From positions 28,683,482 to 28,747,481 of the forward strand of contig OY292274.1 in NCBI GenBank assembly GCA_958496175.1: a DNA stretch of 64,000 nt, given 5' to 3'. This stretch comes from Sisyra terminalis (lineage: Eukaryota > Arthropoda > Insecta > Neuroptera > Sisyridae). Shown piece after piece: positions 59,840 through 64,000 of the stretch. How positions within the stretch are numbered: position 1 is the first letter of the stretch; every line of letters begins with the position of its first letter. Below the pieces are notes generated by a model. It had not been told where the DNA came from and did not search any database. It was given only the letters and a program-made list of their open reading frames with translations. The position numbers were made by a program, and so were the translations under genes.

Positions 59840-60953
59840 GACATCGGATTATATGCACTATCAAAATGCCGAAATATGCATGCAAATATGCACTTAAAAG
59901 AGTGAGATATGCATAAAATATGTACAATCAAAAACCATTTATTAGAATTTACGTTTATTTTCACATTATATTTATCTTAATTTATATACCTAATTCTTCT
60001 GTACTTATGTACAGTACTAAACATATCCTAAACCGCCAGACCTATTCTCCAAAAATTTTCTGTGTGTATTTGAATGGGAGCTTCGATGGTTTAGATCCAC
60101 AATTGGACCATATAGATAAAAAAGTTGAAAAGCTGAAAATGAACTTTTGACGTCAACTTACGTTACCGAACAGAATTTAAAATTTGGCAGAATTTTCGGA
60201 GATCTCTTCAGAAGTGCCGTTAATAAATGCATCAATTTTCTTTATTCCTTCAAAACCGGAGTGTTTATACAAAACTGCATTTAATTTGCCACGAACCTAT
60301 TACAATAAACTCGAAAGACCGTTATTCTATTTAATCATTTTTTCGAATATTTCCATGGACTTGCATAGAGGAATATTTCTAGTTTCTCAATTGCATCGAG
60401 TATAATGCTAAAATGTGTCGCATTAAGAGCAATATTTTTTGTTGATTGAAGGATCCTCAAATACCCGATGGCTTGAATTAATTGCAATTGTGTCTGATTT
60501 TCAAATTTTCTAACTACTTCTTTTATGGCTTCGAAATATTCAGCATAAAACAATAAAGCTTTCTACCAAGTACCCCACCGTTTTAAAATTGATTTTAAGG
60601 GTAGCCTTACGTTTGGTAGTTGCTCTTTATATACGAAGTTACCATAGTGCTTTTAAAAGCACTTTTTTGTAGAAGAAATCAATTTATTGACTTTCCCAAA
60701 CTCGTTTCTGATCTTTTCCACAACTTGATATAATCCGTGAGCTAGTCAGGTGATGTGACGCAATATTAGGTACAATATTTTCAGACCTTGACTTAAGGGG
60801 GACGTGTCGAGAGCGTAATACAACACGCCATACACGAATATCTACCGAAATCAGCTTTTACAATGAAAAAATACCAAAATATGCAATAACGCTATAAAAT
60901 TGAATTATATGCAGTTGCATATGCAAACGTGCAAATTCATATAATCCGATGTC
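59840..60953 (-). mobile_element. hAT-like transposon remnant with terminal repeats
   Basis: GACATCGGATTATATG at 59840-59855 and its exact reverse complement at 60938-60953 mark the ends; beyond that both ends are rich in ATATGCA words. The flanks AGGTAATAAGTA (left) and AAGTAATAAGTA (right) match at 11 of 12, but the sequence is periodic, so the true duplication length (5 or 12, against the 8 expected of hAT) is unclear. The interior codes for a broken transposase-like protein on -. At 1.1 kb it is an internally deleted copy. Confidence 0.75.
60176..60840 (-). pseudogene. hAT-like transposase-derived fragment
   Basis: Read on - from about 60760: VEKIRNEFGKVNKLISSTKK, then a frame change, YKEQLPNVRLPL, LKRWGTWWKALLFYAEYFEA, IKEVVRKF and, after further stops, GKLNAVLYKHSGFEGIKKID to a stop near 60177. 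The TRWGTW-A--YYA-NF--I--V block is typical of a hAT-like transposase family common in arthropod genomes. At least two frameshifts are needed. The C-terminal dimerisation region is missing. Confidence 0.65.
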
Positions 60954-60995
60954 AAGTAATAAGTATCACATTGTAATGATGAAGGTAAGAAGTAT

Positions 60996-61420
60996 GTCCA
61001 TCAAGTTAGCACTACACTTTATGAATTTGAAAAAAATAACAACGGAGTATTTTACTACTTTTTTGTCGTTCAAGAGTTCTGGAAAAAAAATTGTCGCTTG
61101 CATATTTTCCAGGAAAACCCTATGTAGTGCTAACTTGACGTTTTGAGCTTTTTCGAAATTTTTTTGAGCCATTAATCGATGTTTTTTTTGTCGTCCGAGA
61201 GTCCCAAAGGAAAAATTTTCATTGCTTGCCTACTTTTCCGGAAAAAGTCAATTGAAGAAAAAGTTCAATTTGGGTCACTTTCCAAGTATTGAAATTTCGA
61301 TTTATTTTACGTCATTAATTGATGTTTTTTTGTTGTTCGATAGTTCCAAAAGTTTTAAAATATTTTATGGGTTGCTTATCGCTATCTATTCCATATTCTC
61401 CAAAGATCCAGATTAGCTGT
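60996..61420 (+). repeat. GTCCATCAA/CTCGAG repeat family, copy 3
   Basis: Left end GTCCATCAAGTTAGCACTAC at 60996 and reversed end TAGTGCTAACTTGACG ending at 61140 bound a short 145-bp unit. Family blocks then continue: TTTTTTGTCGTTCAAGAG near 61061, TTTTGTCGTCCGAGAG near 61182, TTTTTGTTGTTCGATAG near 61326, with TTTTCC-GGAAAA between. The three loci of this family differ in how many units they carry. Confidence 0.65.
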
Positions 61421-61459
61421 CTTAGATATTTGTGTTCGTGTTTTTATTACATAGTAATT

Positions 61460-61640
61460 TTGTCTACTCACATTGCAAGCATTAAACATCTTACAATATA
61501 TTGTATAAACCCTAAATTAATTGATCCTAGATTAGGATTTACGAACGCTGGTTGGATGGTCTATGCAAGGTACATCTCATTACTAATAAAATGTAAATAA
61601 AAAAGTTTATGAACATGTAAAGAGCAATAAAATTTTATTT
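61460..61640 (+). mobile_element. LINE 3' end, same family as 38757-39480
   Basis: TTGATCCTAGATTAGGATTT, ACGAACGCTGGTTGGATGGT and CAAGGTACATCTCA match 39423-39480 with few differences, and weaker similarity extends upstream to ATTAAACA. A poly(A)-like end with AATAAA signals follows (61604-61645). Only the 3' UTR remains. Confidence 0.65.
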
Positions 61641-64000
61641 TATTTTATAAATAATGTTACAGTATAATTTTTCGAATTACTTCGATACAATCATCAGTAT
61701 TATCAAAGTGGAACATAATTCAAAAATACCTTCTAATAATATTTACTATTCAAAGTAATTGTTCTGTAAAATTTATTCACCGAAACCTGTAGTAAAAACT
61801 GTTACTAAAAAGTAAGCTTTTGTTAAATTTCTGTTAAAAAATGTAAATGCCATATACCAAATTGTAAACATAAGATGACGAGACTTTAATTTTTTATTTC
61901 AATGAAAAGAAAATATAGGAAAATCATTGAAATAATATTTAAACGAATTTTAAATAAAATAAAATATATAATGTTACAAACATTAACTAATCCAAATACT
62001 TTGAAAATTGCCAAATGGCAAAGCAAATAATTAATATTAAATAAATTGTTTCAAATCACGTGTTTATTAATTTTAATTAATTAAATGACAAAAGTTTCAG
62101 GAATTTGTACTTTAATGGAGGTATTATTCTGTTTTGCATTTATGACGTACTTTAGTACTTATACTTCACATGACACAAACGGAATTCAAAAACATTTTCC
62201 TAATGCTAAAAATTGCTTGTAAAAAAAACTACGTTTCCTATAAATTTTATTAGACCTCAATTTTAATAAAAATGGAAATTTAAATTGAGATATAAATTCT
62301 ATAGGTACGCATTGACACATAACGCTTTTTCTTTGGCAAATATCATACCTAATGCCACAAAAAGAGTGGATACAAGCAAAAATTTTAAGATAATTTTCTT
62401 TTTTCCAATATCTAAGCTTTTTTTCCGCCTATATTTATAATATAACTAAAGTTATCTCTTTATATGTAAATGTTATTTACGAAATATCTTATTATATTTA
62501 AAGTATGGGAACCTACACATATAAAAACTACAGTGCTTCGATAATAACTTTTCGATTATATCTTTCGACACAAACTATGTACTAATCAATGTATTATTTT
62601 TCTTATTACGGGGTTAATATTTTTCTTTTATATTTCATATCTTATTTTATTGAAAAAAACAAAATATTTTTTTAACATTTTAACTTTACGTGGGATTATA
62701 ATTTTCATCCGCTTTTGAAAATTCAAACAATACAATAAAAGAGGCTAAACTTCATATACGTGTTATTACCTTTATGCTACTTCTTTAGGATCTTTTTCTA
62801 CGTACATTCATAATGCTCTTAACTTTTGTAAAACTAAATCCAATTCATAATTCTTAGAAGGAAAATATATCACAATACTCGAAACATAAATGCTGATTTA
62901 GACAACTAAAGTTCACTTCTATAAAGAATATACATTACATACTGTAATTCAATAGCATTTAAAATAAGTGATAATTTTAATATCGTTAAATGGTTCACAA
63001 AAAATATTTTATATATTAAACGAGCTATTCTTGTATGTATGTATGTATGTATGTGTTTTGGTTTTTGAAAACGGCTCTAATGATTTTGATGAAAATTTGA
63101 AACTCAGTAGAATTTTTTTAAAGTTTATCTGTAAAGTTGTATTCTGTAAAAACGCAAATTTTCACAAAAAACGAAAAAAAAACTTTTTTGCGTCCTCTGT
63201 TGATGTGTATACATAATGAATATAATCTGTGCTGGTTTGCGTATGGAATAATATATAACAATTGATTTCAAATTTTACTCAAACATGTTTGAATATATAT
63301 AATATTCTAAAAATATATAATTTAATATTGTTTGTTATTTTATATTGTTTGAATATTTTAAAAATAAAAAAATCTATTATCGAGTTACATTGTCAAAACG
63401 ATATTTTGATATTTTGGACTTCAGCTTTTAGATTTGCATATTTTAAACGTATTATCTCCAAAGTCAATTTTAATAACTCAAATAAATAATAATAATAATT
63501 ATTGACCTTTATAATACGTGTTAAATATCTGTTGTTTATCTAATACTATATCTAAAACTTCCACATAGCCGAAACATACTTGAATGAATACTTGGAATAG
63601 CCATAAATATTTTTTTTCTATTACCCAGTTCCAAAATGTCTTCGTATAATTCATGTCAATCAGTAATTTAGTCTATACTTTAAGTAGCTAGATTCATTAA
63701 TTGTATAAAGAAATATTACCGAAAAAATATCATGTTTTAAGTTTTCATTACTATTTTTGTAAAGTTATTTACCGTCACTTTAGAACTTCTAAGCTTTGTA
63801 GCAACTCTAGAGTTTATAAAAATCAGTAAACTGAAAAGTATTAAGAACTACGAACTATTAGCATTGAGCACCATTTTAATTTATTAATGATCAATGATAC
63901 TATTCATTAACTTAATAATTTTCTTTGTGTGAAAAGACATGGTTTTTTCATTTTATGCAAATTTTATTTTAATATTTTTATGCAGTTTGTATTAGATATG
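61641..64000. other. Intronic DNA with a GTAT microsatellite
   Basis: No gene. A (GTAT)n run at about 63031-63054 is directly followed by GAAAACGGCTCTAATGATTT, a motif that accompanies such runs in many insect dispersed repeats. Confidence 0.45.

Noticed and set aside
61670..61710. A further CTGATGA on the - strand followed by CGAAA
   Set aside because: No stem II, no GTC or GTA triplet and no stem I; the core is not supported.
1..64000. CRISPR array, operons or prokaryotic genes
   Set aside because: No regularly spaced identical repeats and no packed genes; introns and eukaryotic transposons rule it out.

Overview
The window looks like nuclear DNA of an arthropod, probably an insect. By eye it is about three-quarters A+T. 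It carries spliced coding exons with GT-AG borders, a tRNA-derived SINE family, a Jockey-type LINE, a P-element-type transposon with a THAP domain, mariner and hAT debris, and no operon-like gene packing. Nearly all long open frames are short, AT-rich and overlap on both strands, so they are chance frames.

Host gene. One host gene can be supported, on the + strand. Its first recognisable coding exon is at about 25111-25715 (ATG at 25430, hydrophobic signal segment, then the first strands of a ligand-binding domain). A second exon is at 49377-49588 and resembles the ANF-receptor/periplasmic-binding type I fold of receptor guanylyl cyclases. The 3' exon end and the 5' end of the second exon agree in phase (phase 1), which implies a 23.7-kb intron. 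From 49589 to the end of the window is probably the next intron, and DNA before 25111 is intergenic or a 5' UTR intron.

Mobile DNA. At 5827-10947 lies a 5.1-kb P-superfamily transposon with degenerate terminal inverted repeats and a 7/8-matching 8-bp target duplication. Its transposase, on the - strand, is split into a THAP exon and a catalytic exon, both broken. The intron between them has collected LTR-like pieces and a 310-bp tandem duplication. Inside the large host intron are an inverted CTCGAG-motif repeat relative, MITEs, a perfect 63-bp inverted repeat, a LINE 3' fragment (38757-39480), a 5'-truncated Jockey element (41916 to about 44980), a SINE and a mariner relic. The last 14 kb hold a hAT-type MITE with imperfect target duplication, a near-perfect 153-bp inverted repeat, a 1.1-kb hAT-like element and more repeats.

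Most notable signal. Four loci (1206-1254 on -, 3225-3275, 54517-54565 and 58496-58540 on +) share the plan of type I hammerhead ribozymes: CTGATGA, stem II, GAAAC, a very short self-complementary helix III, a GTC or GTA cleavage triplet, and a closing stem I. The copy at 54517 has a 7-bp perfect stem I. All four have one extra base before stem II. This is the form expected of dimer-type hammerheads such as those described in Penelope-like retroelements, but no Penelope reverse transcriptase is visible here.
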